Shown here in pieces: positions 45,521 to 56,343 of a stretch of DNA of 64,000 nucleotides. This DNA comes from Brachionus manjavacas (taxonomy: Eukaryota; Rotifera; Eurotatoria; Ploima; Brachionidae), in assembly GCA_019054805.1 (NCBI GenBank), contig JAHQIY010000003.1, positions 6,944,001 through 7,008,000 on the forward strand, in the 5' to 3' direction. The notes under the pieces were generated by a model, which saw only the letters and a list, made by a program, of their open reading frames with translations, had not been told where the DNA came from and made no database searches. Both the position numbers and the translations under genes were made by a program. The first letter of the stretch is position 1. Every line of letters begins with the position of its first letter.

Positions 45521-46093
45521 CTAATCCCAGCTTGGATATCCACGACGATTTTGACGACTGTATGGCAAATAAGGTATAGTAATTATTTCTTTGGATCTTT
45601 CTTGGGAAATATTTGTTTGAGATCCAGGAGCCGGCAAACAATTAGGACCATATGGCTGGTAATTGGTAAAACACTGGACATTAGGTGGACATTGTGGATA
45701 ATTTTGAACAATAGATTGAGGACCACAGTTTTGAAAATTCGGCTGACTAACAGAAAGCTGGGAAAATTGAGATGGTGGGCATTGAGGAAGACATGGTTGT
45801 GGTTGAGGTTGGTAGATTGATGGATAGGATGGATATGATGGATATGATGGAGCATAACTTTGCATTAAATTTGGACCGCAAGTTGTTGTGCAACTAGTTA
45901 GACAAGTACTTGGTTGGGAAAAATTTTGCATATATGGTTGAGGGTATTGGGAAGGATATTGTTGATATGACGTCGGAAATTGAGGCATTTGCTGGGGAAA
46001 ACCTTGCATCGTGCTTTGGATTTGTGAACATGGTGTTACAATTATGGCAGGTGCAATGCAAGTACCACATGAAGCCATGTAACCTGAATTCAT
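45521..46093 (-). CDS. LPY-motif Cys/Gln/Pro-rich protein, paralogue A
   Basis: One exon, 190 residues, starting MNSGYMASCGTCIAPAIIVT. The middle is rich in Gln, Pro, Tyr, Ser and Cys with short repeats (QQYPSQYPQPYMQ, PSYPSYPSYPS). The C-terminus is ITIPYLPYSRQNRRGYPSWD. The end motif, aromatic-L-P-Y-x-R-x(4)-G-[YF]-P-x-W or similar, is shared with the next two genes on the same strand, so the three arose by tandem duplication and then diverged. There is no signal peptide or membrane segment. Composition suggests a structural, possibly cross-linked or phase-separating protein; that is inference. No known family recognised. Confidence 0.7.
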   Translation of the reverse strand: MNSGYMASCGTCIAPAIIVTPCSQIQSTMQGFPQQMPQFPTSYQQYPSQYPQPYMQNFSQPSTCLTSCTTTCGPNLMQSYAPSYPSYPSYPSIYQPQPQPCLPQCPPSQFSQLSVSQPNFQNCGPQSIVQNYPQCPPNVQCFTNYQPYGPNCLPAPGSQTNISQERSKEIITIPYLPYSRQNRRGYPSWD

Positions 46094-46503
46094 TTTTTAA
46101 ATTTAAAATTATTTTTATTGCTCTTTTTTAAAATTTGTTTAATTTATACTAGAATTAGTGTCATGGTTGATAAATATCGAATCGAAAATAATGGGTTGAG
46201 AATAAAATTGCGGATAGATACCTATTTAGTTTTAGCAATGAGAGCAAGTAATTTAAGCTTGGTCATTTTAGAAATGAAATTGGTTGAATTAGAAAAAATT
46301 GTATAATTTTGAGACAATTAGGCAATCAAGAATTTCATTTGGCATTGTCTCATTTTTCCGAACAAATTGATTCATTTGAGTTAAAAACAACTCAAGCATA
46401 AAGACTCGACAAACCACTGTGTGAAAAATATTGAGAAATTAATTCTAACTTAATGGTCATCAAATAAAAATTTTATTAAAAATTGTTTTTTAAATGAAGA
46501 CAA
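46094..46503. other. Spacer between paralogues A and B
   Basis: Contains a short plus-strand open stretch at about 46142-46306 (MVDKYRIENNGLRIKLRID) that is mildly protein-like but has no partner exon and lies antisense to the gene row. It probably holds the promoter of paralogue A and the 3' end of B. Confidence 0.35.
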
Positions 46504-46861
46504 TTACCAAAAACAAGGAAAGCCATTTTTATGCCAGCGCGAGTAAGGAAGATATGGCTTTGGTACAAATACTTGCTTAACAACTACAGGTTGAGGAACA
46601 AAAATATCTTGATTTAATATAATAGGATCTGCATTCAAACAATTTTGCGAATTTAAAATTCCCATATTGTTGAATTGATCATTTAAACCGAATGAATTGT
46701 TTGGGTTGAAATTTTCTGAAATCGGATTTGGTAGGCAAACATTACTAATTGGAACTAAATTAGATAGATTTTCATTTGAGATGAAATTCCCGGAACCTAT
46801 CGGACCTAAATCTGTGAGGAAGTAGATTTTTATCTCAAAAATTTAATTAATTTATACCCAT
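46504..46861 (-). CDS. LPY-motif protein, paralogue B
   Basis: Two exons: a four-base first exon (46861-46858, ATGG) and 46811-46504, joined by a 46-bp GT-AG intron; 103 residues, closing in frame. It starts MDLGPIGSGNFISNENLSNL. It is Asn-rich, then NQDIFVPQPVVVKQVFVPKP, and ends PYLPYSRWHKNGFPCFW. The stretch NQDI-x-VP-x-PVVV-x-x-x-x-VP-x-P-[YF]-LPY is nearly the same as in paralogue C (NQDIPVPRPVVVRKQTVPIP), proving common origin. The tiny first exon is inferred from splice signals. Without it, the frame has no Met until the middle of the protein. Confidence 0.65.
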
Positions 46862-47345
46862 TACAGTGTCGAAAAAAAAATATATTTTTAAAAGAATTCT
46901 TCACTATTTTAAAATTTTAGTAACCCTATTTCTTTACATTTTAAATATTTGATTCACGCTTCACAAATTTTGAAAATTATAATCTAAATAGCCTTTACAA
47001 TTTTTGTTCTGAGGTAAACCAAAACTAAATTTTAGTCAACTAAAAATAATTTGAAAATATTTAGATTTGTTCTTTTTTAATTTATTAATTATCTAAATCG
47101 AATTAGATTTTTTTTAGTAAATTTATTTAAATATATTAAGATAAAAGTACTCTAATTGAAAATAATTATAATCCAATTTTTAAAACTAAATTGTTAATTT
47201 TGAATATGTTCTTTTTTTAAAATTTTACCATTATTTATATTGTATTTTTTTCTGAAAAAAAAAGCATTTGAAACAAAAATTTTATTTAAGTTTTTTTTAT
47301 TTGATAATTCTCTTGAAATAATAATAAATTTTTAGCCCTCTTATT
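46862..47345. other. Spacer between paralogues B and C
   Basis: AT-rich, no feature. Expected to hold the promoter of paralogue B. Confidence 0.35.
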
Positions 47346-47660
47346 TTACCATTTTGGATAACCTCTTTTTGTTCTACGGCAATAGGGTAAAAATGGAATC
47401 GGAACAGTTTGTTTTCTTACTACGACCGGTCTTGGTACTGGAATGTCTTGGTTTACTACAATCGGTTGAGCATCACACATTTGAGGAAAGTCAAATGACT
47501 GTGCTGTTTCACATCCCGGGATATTTAAATTTATTTGATTACATGGATCTATGCAGCAACCGAGATTAACTCCGCCTAAACCTAAATTGGCACCATTTAG
47601 ACCTAAAATTCCAAGATTTCCTCCAAATGTACCAGTTCCATCGAAGCCGTTCAGAGCCAT
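47346..47660 (-). CDS. LPY-motif protein, paralogue C
   Basis: One exon, 104 residues, starting MALNGFDGTGTFGGNLGILG. The N-terminal half is Gly/Asn/Leu-rich (NGANLGLGGVNLGCCIDPC), followed by NQDIPVPRPVVVRKQTVPIP and the end FLPYCRRTKRGYPKW. Length and layout match paralogue B almost exactly (103 and 104 residues). No signal peptide. The basic C-terminal RRTKRG is common to A and C and partly kept in B (RWHKNG). Confidence 0.7.
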   Translation of the reverse strand: MALNGFDGTGTFGGNLGILGLNGANLGLGGVNLGCCIDPCNQINLNIPGCETAQSFDFPQMCDAQPIVVNQDIPVPRPVVVRKQTVPIPFLPYCRRTKRGYPKW

Positions 47661-48003
47661 TGATTTATATTTAAAATTCTAAAACTAATCTCAAAAAAGT
47701 GGTAAAGAATTTATAGTTAAGTAATGAGTTAAAACTTCTTTCAAAAAAGAAATATTTTTTTTATGTTGTGGAAAAAAAATTGTTTTAAATCAAGTGTAAA
47801 TCATTTGTTAAAATTTTGTTTAGATATTTGCTCTAATTTTTAAAATTTTTCATAGATTTAGTTAAAATGAAAATATTTTTATAATCATCTATGCATGATA
47901 AATTAATCATTCAAAAATATTAACCACACTAAAGATTGAATTTAATTTTTATTTGTGAAAAACAAAAAACAAAAAAAAATTAACTAGAAAAATTTGTTCG
48001 TTT
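47661..48003. other. Spacer between paralogue C and EF-G
   Basis: Upstream region of paralogue C and 3' end of the EF-G gene. No feature beyond AT-rich DNA. Confidence 0.35.
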
Positions 48004-50877
48004 TTAATTTTTCTTTTTCTTTTTTGTGGGCGTTTTGTCGGTCGTATAAGCATCGATTAATTTGTTTACAACATCTTCTCTAGCAGGCAAATATTTCAAA
48101 AACTCCATGGCAAATTCTCCTTTTCCTTGTGTCAAGGATCGAACTTCCGAAGCTAAATAGCAGAAAAAATTTAACTTTAGTGAAAAAATGTTTTTCATTT
48201 ATTAAAAAATTCTCACAGTAGCCGAACATATCATTGAGAGCAACTTCGCATTGTAGATTAAACCAGCCCATATTGGTTTCCGAATTTACTATAATTCCAT
48301 TTCTTTTGTTTAAATTACCTACAACAGCACTCTGAAATTCTTCAGGCGCTGTTACCTCGACAAACATGATGGGCTCAATTATTTGCCATTTTCCTTCTGT
48401 GAAAGCTTGCTTCATAGCGCCCTCTGCAGCAAGTTGAAAAGCTAAATCTGTTGAATCGGTACAGTGGTTCGCTCCATCGGTCAAGCGGAACAAAAGACCA
48501 GTAACTTTGTTACCAGACAAAATACCTTTTTCCAATGAATTATGAAAACCCTTCAAAAATGTTGAGTAAAAAAAAAAAAACAAACTTGAATCAAATTACT
48601 CTTTTTATTCCAGGTATAAATTGATCTGGCACATTTGTTCCAGTTGTTTGGTCAACAAATTCAATTGATTGATATTTTTCGGCTGGCAATGGCTCAAGGG
48701 TTCCAATAACTCTGCCATACTGGCCCTGACCGCCTGATTGTTTCTTATGCAAATAATCAAATCTTTCAAAAGATTTAAAAAATCGAAAAAATTTAACAAA
48801 ATTTTTGTGCCATCATACTCGAAAGGCTCGAGAAGAGTTTCTCTAAATGCAACCTTGGGTTTTCCTAGAATACATTTGCAGTTGTATTCCCGTTCCAGTC
48901 TCTTAAAAACTAATTTCTTAAATAAAATAAATATTTGATCTTTTTGGAACATTCTTACAGTTGCGTATATGTCTAAATGCAATTCACCCATTCCATAAGC
49001 AATAAGCTCTTTAGAGTCACTATCATAAAGAACTTTAAAAGTCGGATCTTCTTTCATAAATCTGTTTATTCCTTTAGAAAAATTGTCGTTCATTTTTGAA
49101 TCGGCAGGCTTTATTGACAGCGAAACGACTGGATCTGGAACATACATTGACTCCATGGATAACTTGAACTCTTTGTCAGTAACAAAAGTGTCTCCTGTGG
49201 AGCAATCGATGCCAAACAAAGCAATAATATCTCCTGCGTATGCCTCCGTAATGTCTTCCATAAAATTGGAATGCATTCGGACCAAACGAGAAATTTTGTG
49301 CTTTTTTCCAGTCCTCACATTATAAGCAAAGTCGTCTTTTTTTATTTTTCCCTGGTATACTCTCAAATAAGTTAGTTGACCATAGCGACCTGCTTCTAGT
49401 TTAAACGCAAGGCCTAAAAATTTGTTTTCGCCGCCTCTATCTGGATTAATGGGAATTTTAACAGGATTCCTGGTTACAAAAAAAAAGTAAGAAAAAAAGC
49501 TGTTCAAATTTTGTGATTAGATTCATACTCGCTAGACTCGTCCAGGGCGTAGTTGGAAATTTCGGATGGATTTGGCAAATATTGGATAATGCCGTCCAAC
49601 AATTTTTGCACTCCTTTATTTTTAAGCGCCGAGCCCACAAATATCGGAGTAAATGTTCGATTTATTACATTTCTTCGTATGGCATTCTTTTATTAGGAAA
49701 AAAAATAAAAAAAAGTTCTTGATTCCATTTCAGGTTTACTTTTATTTGTATATTTGTTGGAACTTTCTCGTCCAAAAACATTTCACCCAACTCTTCATCT
49801 ACATTTGAAAGAGACTCTGTAATGCAATAAAATTTTAATTTTTTTTCTATTTTTGGAATAAAGTCATAAAATCACCTATTAATTCTTGTTTTTTCTTTTT
49901 TAATTCATCCTTGTATTCATTTGGAACTGGTTCTTCCCTCACAATTTCACTTTAAAATGGATCAAAAATAAACATTGCCAGAGTCTAAATGAAATCGAAA
50001 TCTACGTACCCGCAATCTCCATCAAAATAAATGGCTTTTTCTTCAATAACATCTACAATTCCTTTAAATTTCGACTCTAAACCCATCGGAAACTGAACTA
50101 ATGCACAATTTTGGCCCAACTTTTGCCTAAATTATTTTATTAAATTTAAAATTTTTTAAATTAAAATTCATCTAGACTACTTCAACTGAGCAGCCACTCT
50201 GTTGTGATTAGCTCCCATTCGATCTAATTTATTAATGAAGGCAATGAATGGTACATTGTATCTTTTCATTTGACGATTTACTGTCATTGTTTGACTTTGG
50301 ACACCACCAACCGCGCACAAAACCAATACTGCACCATCTAAAACTCGCAAGGCTCTTTCTACCTCAATGGTAAAATCAACGTGGCCTGGCGTATCGATAA
50401 TGTTTATTTTATGGTCTTTCCAATCAATGTATGTGGCTGCAGATTGGATTGTTATTCCACGCTGTCTTTCCAATTCCATTGAGTCCATTGTAGCGCCTAC
50501 TTGATCTTTTCCTTTGACTTCGTGCATTTGATTGATACGTCCCGAATAGAAAAGTAAGCGTTCAGTTAAAGTTGTTTTTCCTGAATCAATGTGAGCTGAA
50601 ATTCCGATATTTCTGATTTTCTTAATGAGAAAATGTTTTTGTAAATAATAAAAAAAAATTTAAGTTTAATAATAGAAATTACTGAGTCTTTAAGCACTTT
50701 GGAGCTTAGGTAACGTCTTGTATCATTTTTGGCAACAAAATTAACTATCTAAAAAATTATTGAATTAAAACGGGAAACCAAAAAATAATATTTAGTAATT
50801 ACTTGATTAACTCTTGAACCGAAATTGATCTTAGAAGAGTTTCTGACTAGGTTGTTGAATAAACTGATACCACTCAT
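48004..50877 (-). CDS. GFM1: Mitochondrial elongation factor G 1
   Basis: Twelve exons: 50877-50803, 50748-50683, 50620-50181, 50126-50010, 49949-49876, 49816-49740, 49686-49529, 49469-48959, 48901-48819, 48762-48600, 48550-48217 and 48152-48004; 748 residues, close to human GFM1 (751). The N-terminal 45 residues are Ser/Asn/Arg-rich like a mitochondrial presequence. GTPase motifs: AHIDSGKT (56-63), RGIT (101-104), DTPGH (123-127), NKLD (177-180). Then EF-G domains II-V, with [26 protein letters not shown] and [14 protein letters not shown], ending in a basic KKKKKN tail. It drives GTP-dependent translocation on mitochondrial ribosomes. All twelve exons join with GT-AG signals and the sum is a multiple of three. 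[10 protein letters not shown] identifies the EFG1 rather than EFG2 type, by family knowledge. Confidence 0.95.
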
Positions 50878-51602
50878 TTTGGGCACGTTTATTATTTTTT
50901 TTAAACAAGACTAAAATTTGAATTAATAGTTTAAATTCGAAGCCCTAATTATTTAGAAAGCTTTCTGAATAAATTCAAATGCATGCAAATATTTCAATTC
51001 TTATATAACAATTGCAATATTGCATGCTGTGAACCAAAATTTTGTCCTTTTGAATTTTGCAACTATAGCAATTTATTATTTTTACATTTATTTGCAGCGA
51101 AAAAAATATTAGAAAATAATTTTAGAAAAGTTATAAAAAATAAAGATATACAATGATTAAAAAAAATTATTTATTTAGTAATTATTTATTTAACCGAATA
51201 AGCTTTTACAAGAAAATAAGCTTAAAGTTAAAAAAAAGGTTCTCTCCCTTTTTTAACCAAAAAATGCATGCGTTTTAAGTTTCAGTAAAAGCTCGATTAT
51301 GTCTCGTCTTAATTAAATCCCATTTTATTTTTATCCCAGAAATTTTATAGAACCGATTTCCCTCGATCTATTTCATTATTAACGTATCTTCTTTTTTTAT
51401 CCGATGCTTTAATTATATGGCATAAAAATTGGGCATGTTCTTCTTTAAAAAACAAAATTACTTATTCTTCACTAATTCAAATAATAAATATTTGTTATTT
51501 AGATAAAAGATATTTTTTTTATCCAAAATACAAATATTAAACCAAAAATATTATAAAAAATTTTTTAATTTACAAAAACGAAATTATTTTATTATATTAA
51601 TA
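50878..51602. other. Gene-free stretch upstream of EF-G
   Basis: Promoter region of GFM1 on the minus strand. No motif stands out. Confidence 0.4.
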
Positions 51603-51633
51603 GACGCGTTTCGACCAAAATGGCCTTCTTCAG
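51603..51633 (-). ncRNA. Hammerhead-ribozyme-like core at the end of a Penelope-like element
   Basis: On the minus strand: CTGAAGA, then a hairpin GGCC-ATTTT-GGTC, then GAAA, CGCG and the cleavage triplet GTC. This is the order of a hammerhead core (CUGANGA, stem II, GAAA, very short stem III, GUC). Stem III of A-CG/CG-U without a loop is the dimer-type form known from Penelope-like elements. Stem I next to the core does not pair convincingly, so activity is doubtful. It lies downstream of the element's coding part, where such motifs are known to occur. Confidence 0.5.
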
Positions 51634-51669
51634 GATCTAAAATGAGGTAAAGACAATGAAAATATTTAA

Positions 51670-52090
51670 AAGTAAAAATCCTTTCTGTACTTTTTGTACT
51701 TTTTCAAAATATTATTTTATTTGGCCCTGTTCCTTTTTGTACTTTTTGTTCTTAATGGTAATAAAAAAATCTTTGATTAATCAATATTTTAAATATAAAT
51801 TTTAAATTTATCTAATATTTTTCTTACCTCCAGCATACCCGAATCCCTAAACCAGGGCTCCGCCCCGGACCCCGTTTAAGTTTTAATAAAATGATTAAAA
51901 TTACCATTAATCACAAAAAGTACAAAAAGGAACAGGGCCAAATATATTAATTAGAAAAAGGACAAAAAGTACAGAAAGTACAAAAAGGAACAGGGCCAAA
52001 TAAATTAATTAGAAAAAGTACAAAAAGTACAGAAAGGAAAATGATTTTTTAAAAGTTTGATCTCATTGTCTATCCATGTCTAAAATGACT
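51670..52090. mobile_element. Fold-back element of the GTACTTTTTGTAC family
   Basis: The left arm has CTTTCTGTACTTTTTGTACT and GGCCCTGTTCCTTTTTGTAC; the right arm is the inverted series, with the second word repeated twice, ending in CTCATTGTCTATCCATG. The centre has a GC-rich hairpin (CAGGGCTCCGCCCCGGACCC). Non-coding. It sits inside the Penelope-like region and is thus an insertion into it or next to it. A one-armed relative is at 6.2 kb. Confidence 0.65.
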
Positions 52091-52289
52091 AGTATTTTAA
52101 GAAAAGTTAATTAATAACCCAATAAAATAAAATAAAAAAATAAAAGTTTTTTTTAGAAAATATAGAAAATTGAAATTTTTCAACATAAAATTACAAATTA
52201 ATCTTTATTATTTTTTACTGTAATATTTAATAAGAAATTAAAATATAATAAAAAAATAAAGTTTTTCAATATTCTAAACTAATTTCAAT

Positions 52290-54900
52290 ATTTTATTTAC
52301 ATTTTAATAAATATTTACATTTTAATAAAAAAGTCAAAGTTTTAATATTTTCTATTTTTGGTATTTTTACATTTATTATAGGTATATTTAAACTTAAAAA
52401 AAAGTGTATCAAATCTGTTTCAGTCGATTTACGATTTCTATCATCATTTAGGTCTGATTTAAATATATAAATAATAAAATCTTCTTTTTTGTGACCAATT
52501 ATGTTAAAATGAATAGCAACTTCAGAACACTTGTCGTAATTGCTAAGTGATTTTCTCAAATATTGAATCGCAATTTGAATTAGTTAAAAATGGAATATAA
52601 AAATTTTTATATTTAATAAAGCTACTTTCACAAGAAAACTGACAAATATTACAATTAATTTGATAGCATTTTTTTGAATAATAATTAGGTTTCTGGTCAA
52701 TTTTAAAATTCAATACAAAAAGTGAACCAATATTTTTATCTATTCTATTTACAACCAGGAGGTTTTTATCTTTTATAAAATAGGAATATTTTTTCACCTT
52801 AGTATTTGAAAAATTGTTATCATATTTAAGAAAAAATTTTAGGTAATCTTTTTGTTCATTAATTTTATTTTTAAAGGAAAGTAATTCATATCTATCTTTG
52901 ATAGCCAAATTCCTACATATACCTGATATTTTATTGAAATTATAGCCTTGTTTAACTAACTGAATTAGTAAATTTCGTGAATGACTTAAATAATCTTTAA
53001 AATATGAACAAATTCTCCTTATTATAGTAAAGAGAGATATTGGGATATTATCAAATATATGTTTCGGGTGATTCGAGATAGGCATCAAATATGAACAAGA
53101 ATTAGTATGTTTTATATAAAGGTCAAAAATTAATTTCTTTAAAAGCGGTTCAAAGGTAATTTTTAGGTCTAAAAAAACTATTGATTTTTCATTTTAAATA
53201 TTTAATTTTAAATAAATAAATAGAGAGGTTAAGTCTTCAATTTTAATTTCAAAAGGGGAAACTATAAATCTTTTGTAAATAATAAAATAAGAATATAAAG
53301 AAACACAATGCTTCTCAAGAATAAATAAATATAAATTAGCCACAGAAGGGCCACACTTGCTCCCCATAGGCAGACCTAAAATTTGTTTAAAAAACTCATT
53401 GTTAAAATTAAAAATTCCGCAAGTAAAAATCAAATCTAAAATCATATAAATGGCAATACACCCAAAATGAGGATTATTAATAAATAAACCTTCATTAGAT
53501 AAAAATTCGACAATAGTTGGGACAACATGACTTTTCCTTAAATTAGTGTATAAAGATTCAAAATCACAGGAATATAGAAATAAATTATCTGATCCAAATT
53601 TTTTATTTTCACAGAATTGTAATAATTCTTGTAGATCTTTTAATATTGTAAGACATTTTTTAAGAAAAAATTTTATGACTTTATCTATAAATTCACATAA
53701 CTTTGAAGTAGGGTGTTCTATACAGTTAATTATAGGCCTTATTCCAAATTTTGCTTTATGTAATTTTGGGAGAACACGAAATGATCCAATTCTGCTATTT
53801 TTTGTTTCCATTTTTTGATATAGGTTTTGAAATCAATTTTTATTTTCATATAATTTTTTAAGTTCGAAATTAATTTTATCGTCTATCTCTTGAAGAGGGT
53901 TGCCTTCTAATCTAACATAGGTATTTGTATCATTTAAATGATGATTAGCAATAAATAAAAAATCTTTATTAGTAATTAATAAATTCCCTACATTCTTGTC
54001 ACATTGTAATATTTTAAAAAGCTTTACGAGGACATGAAACCCGTTGTCGATGCCATCACTAATGCGGTCCACCGTCTCTAGAAGATTTGTGACAACTCAC
54101 TTCCTCATCTTCCTCATTAGTATCAGTCCTACTTCGATTATTATCTTTATTTTTTAAATTGATTTTTACGGAAATATGATGATCAATTGTAACAGAATTT
54201 TGTTTGTTAATTTGTTTTAAATTTTGTCTTGCAATAAATGGTCGAGCAACTATTTTTGTAGCTTTTTCATGGGATTAAAGAAATTCCTTTTCTTTTTCTT
54301 TTTGAATGGTTTTGTAAAGATAATCAATCAAATCATCGACTTTATTTGAATCAAAGTGAGTCTTACCATTCTGAATATTATTTTTTAAAAATTCAATTTG
54401 AATTTTTAGACGATTAATTGATTCAGTAATAATTTTTCTTTGGGTATTTTTAATAATATTATTATAGGCTTCAACAAATTCTGAATCGAAATTCAAAAAC
54501 GGAGTAAGGAATTTATCAAAAAATAATTGACTTGGTGTAGTTTCATTATTCAAATGAAACTCTAATAATTTAATATTGTTTTCTTTCACTAAAACTCTAC
54601 GTATCCAGTGTTTTAAATCTCGGAAATTTTTGTCATTTTTTAAGGATTCAACTAATGGTATCATGTCAGTAACAAATTTAATCGAATTATTTGGATTTTC
54701 ATTATTATCGTGATCGTCATTCTCTTCGTCATCTTCATCATCATTATCACTTTCGGTTTGAGTTTCAGGAATAATTTGAGGTATTAGAGAATTACGATTA
54801 GTTGAATACTGTTGAAATGACGAAATGTTCGGATTGATATTGTAGTTTTTTTTTGCATTTTTTCGAATATTACTTAAAATTTTTATCATTTCATTTGAAA
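52290..54900 (-). mobile_element. Penelope-like retroelement, broken
   Basis: Minus strand. Parts in order: a coiled, acidic N-terminal region (54.9-54.3 kb), a pre-RT box (KNVGNLLITNKDFLF), the Penelope-type reverse transcriptase with FRVLPKLHKAKFGIRPIINC, YSCDFESLYTNLRKSHV and GLPMGSKCGPSVANLYLF, then a Cys-bearing linker (KCYQINCNICQF) and the end of a GIY-YIG-type domain (SEVAIHFNIIGHKKEDF, TETDLIHFFLSLNIPIINVK). The RT sequence family (LPK-H-K and GLPMGS) is diagnostic of Penelope-like elements rather than LINEs or LTR elements. The copy has roughly four or five breaks and is not functional. A hammerhead-like core and the fold-back element lie on its downstream side. Confidence 0.82.
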
Positions 54901-55069
54901 AAACACCTTTACCGCCAATATTCGGATTTTCATTGATAATTTTGTTTAAAAATTCAAAAGTTGAATTAACTATAGATTTAAATTTTACTTAATCAAAATA
55001 AAAATACAACTTTATTACAAAAATATTTGTTTTCAAACAAGAATTCTAAATCAATAAACAAACAATTAT

Positions 55070-55560
55070 TGTCTAACAAACCATTTACCGGCTTTTTTCT
55101 TTTTTCCAGGTTTTGGTTTACAACCAATTATTGAGTCATAAAAATTTTCTGGTATTTTCAAAATTTTCTTAGTTAAGCATATTACCAGAATATGCTTACA
55201 TAAAAACTCCTTGAGGTAAGTATAGCAAGTACATAAAAGTCTAATACATAGCCATCATCAATTGATAATGAACTGTTAAATAAATTGTTCTTGCACCAAT
55301 TTTCAAGTTCAAAATAAGTTATACCAACCGAACCATAAAGTTTCTTTCTGTAGTCATTGAGGAAATTGTAGATTTGCTTTTGTGTTGGTATTTTTTCAAC
55401 TTTTTTATCACATAACGTGTAAATAATATTTAGGGCACTAGTACAACCTGAATCATTTCATTTAATTTCTTTAACATTTCCTTGAATCATTTCTTTAACA
55501 TTTCCTTGTATTCCCCTATTTTTCGGTACAGCAGTATGTTCATGATCCACTTTTGGAGAC
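55070..55560 (-). mobile_element. Mutator-like transposase remnant with SWIM finger
   Basis: Minus strand: ALNIIYTLCDKKVEKIPTQK and QIYNFLNDYRKKLYGSVGIT, then after a frame change CYTYLKEFLCKHILVICLTK, and the tail IIGCKPKPGKKKKAGKWFVR-Q-stop. The C-x(n)-C-K-H and the basic tail match the SWIM end of MULE transposases, as at 37.7 kb. The DDE catalytic part is not seen. Confidence 0.55.
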
Positions 55561-56160
55561 AAAATGTTAACTTAAGGTGATTAGTTAATTAGACTTAATT
55601 TACTTACAGTGATTAGTGAAAACTAAAATTTTAGTTTTACAATAAAATACATCTAGTTCTTAGTTAAATTAATAAATATAAAAAGGCAATCTATTTAATA
55701 GATGACGAGTAGTCATTAATTGACCAGGGAACGATTCGCCGATGTTGGCGTCACCCAGGTATTTTACCTGATCAATTTTTAAACGATTAAAATATTAAGC
55801 CCGAAATTATAAATTCTAAACTTTTGAAATCCCTAATGATTCTGAAATACTTGAGGAAATGTTAGTTGATGCAAATCTAAAACCATCTTATATCGAAGAG
55901 ATTATAGAAACTGATTAAGATTTAGATTTAGACCCAGAATCAAAATATATAACTTTACAAGAAGGAGAAGATTCAATGAATAAATGTATTTCCTATTTTT
56001 AACAATTTAATTGTGTTCAATCAAGTCAAATTAAACGAATTAAACAAAACCCGAGAACAAGATTTGTTCTCATTATACTAGACCCGAAATATTTTATTGG
56101 AATATTTTAAGCGCCAAAATATCCCATTTTCCTAACCAAAATTACCATCAATCTTATCCA
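55561..56160. other. Transposon-derived stretch without a clear gene
   Basis: Holds a less AT-rich patch with inverted words (CCAGGTATTTTACCTGATCA, about 55755), a plus-strand coding scrap (EILEEMLVDANLKPSYIEEI, about 55848-55915) and the word AAAACCCGAGAACAAGA at 56048, shared with 30.96 kb. Possibly ends of the Mutator-like element. Confidence 0.4.
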
Positions 56161-56343
56161 TCACGCATAGACCATCTCATCTAGTCTTAACTCTTCACCA
56201 GAATCAAAAGCTTCAAAATCTTGAGCAAATCGGTGATTAAATAGAATTTTTAAATTGTCAAAAACGACGATCATTTTTGAAACGATCTCAGTTTGAGAGA
56301 ATGCGTTTTGAATTACTATTCGATCAAAAATTTCCCAAATCAT
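56161..56343 (-). CDS. Short unidentified frame
   Basis: 60 codons from an ATG (MIWEIFDRIVIQNAFSQTEI) to EELRLDEMVYA-stop. Protein-like, amphipathic. No splice partner or family recognised; likely a transposon exon or scrap, given the neighbourhood. Confidence 0.25.
   Translation of the reverse strand: MIWEIFDRIVIQNAFSQTEIVSKMIVVFDNLKILFNHRFAQDFEAFDSGEELRLDEMVYA

Noticed and set aside
48738-49722. Plus-strand frames within the EF-G gene
   Set aside because: Shadows of the minus-strand exons and introns.
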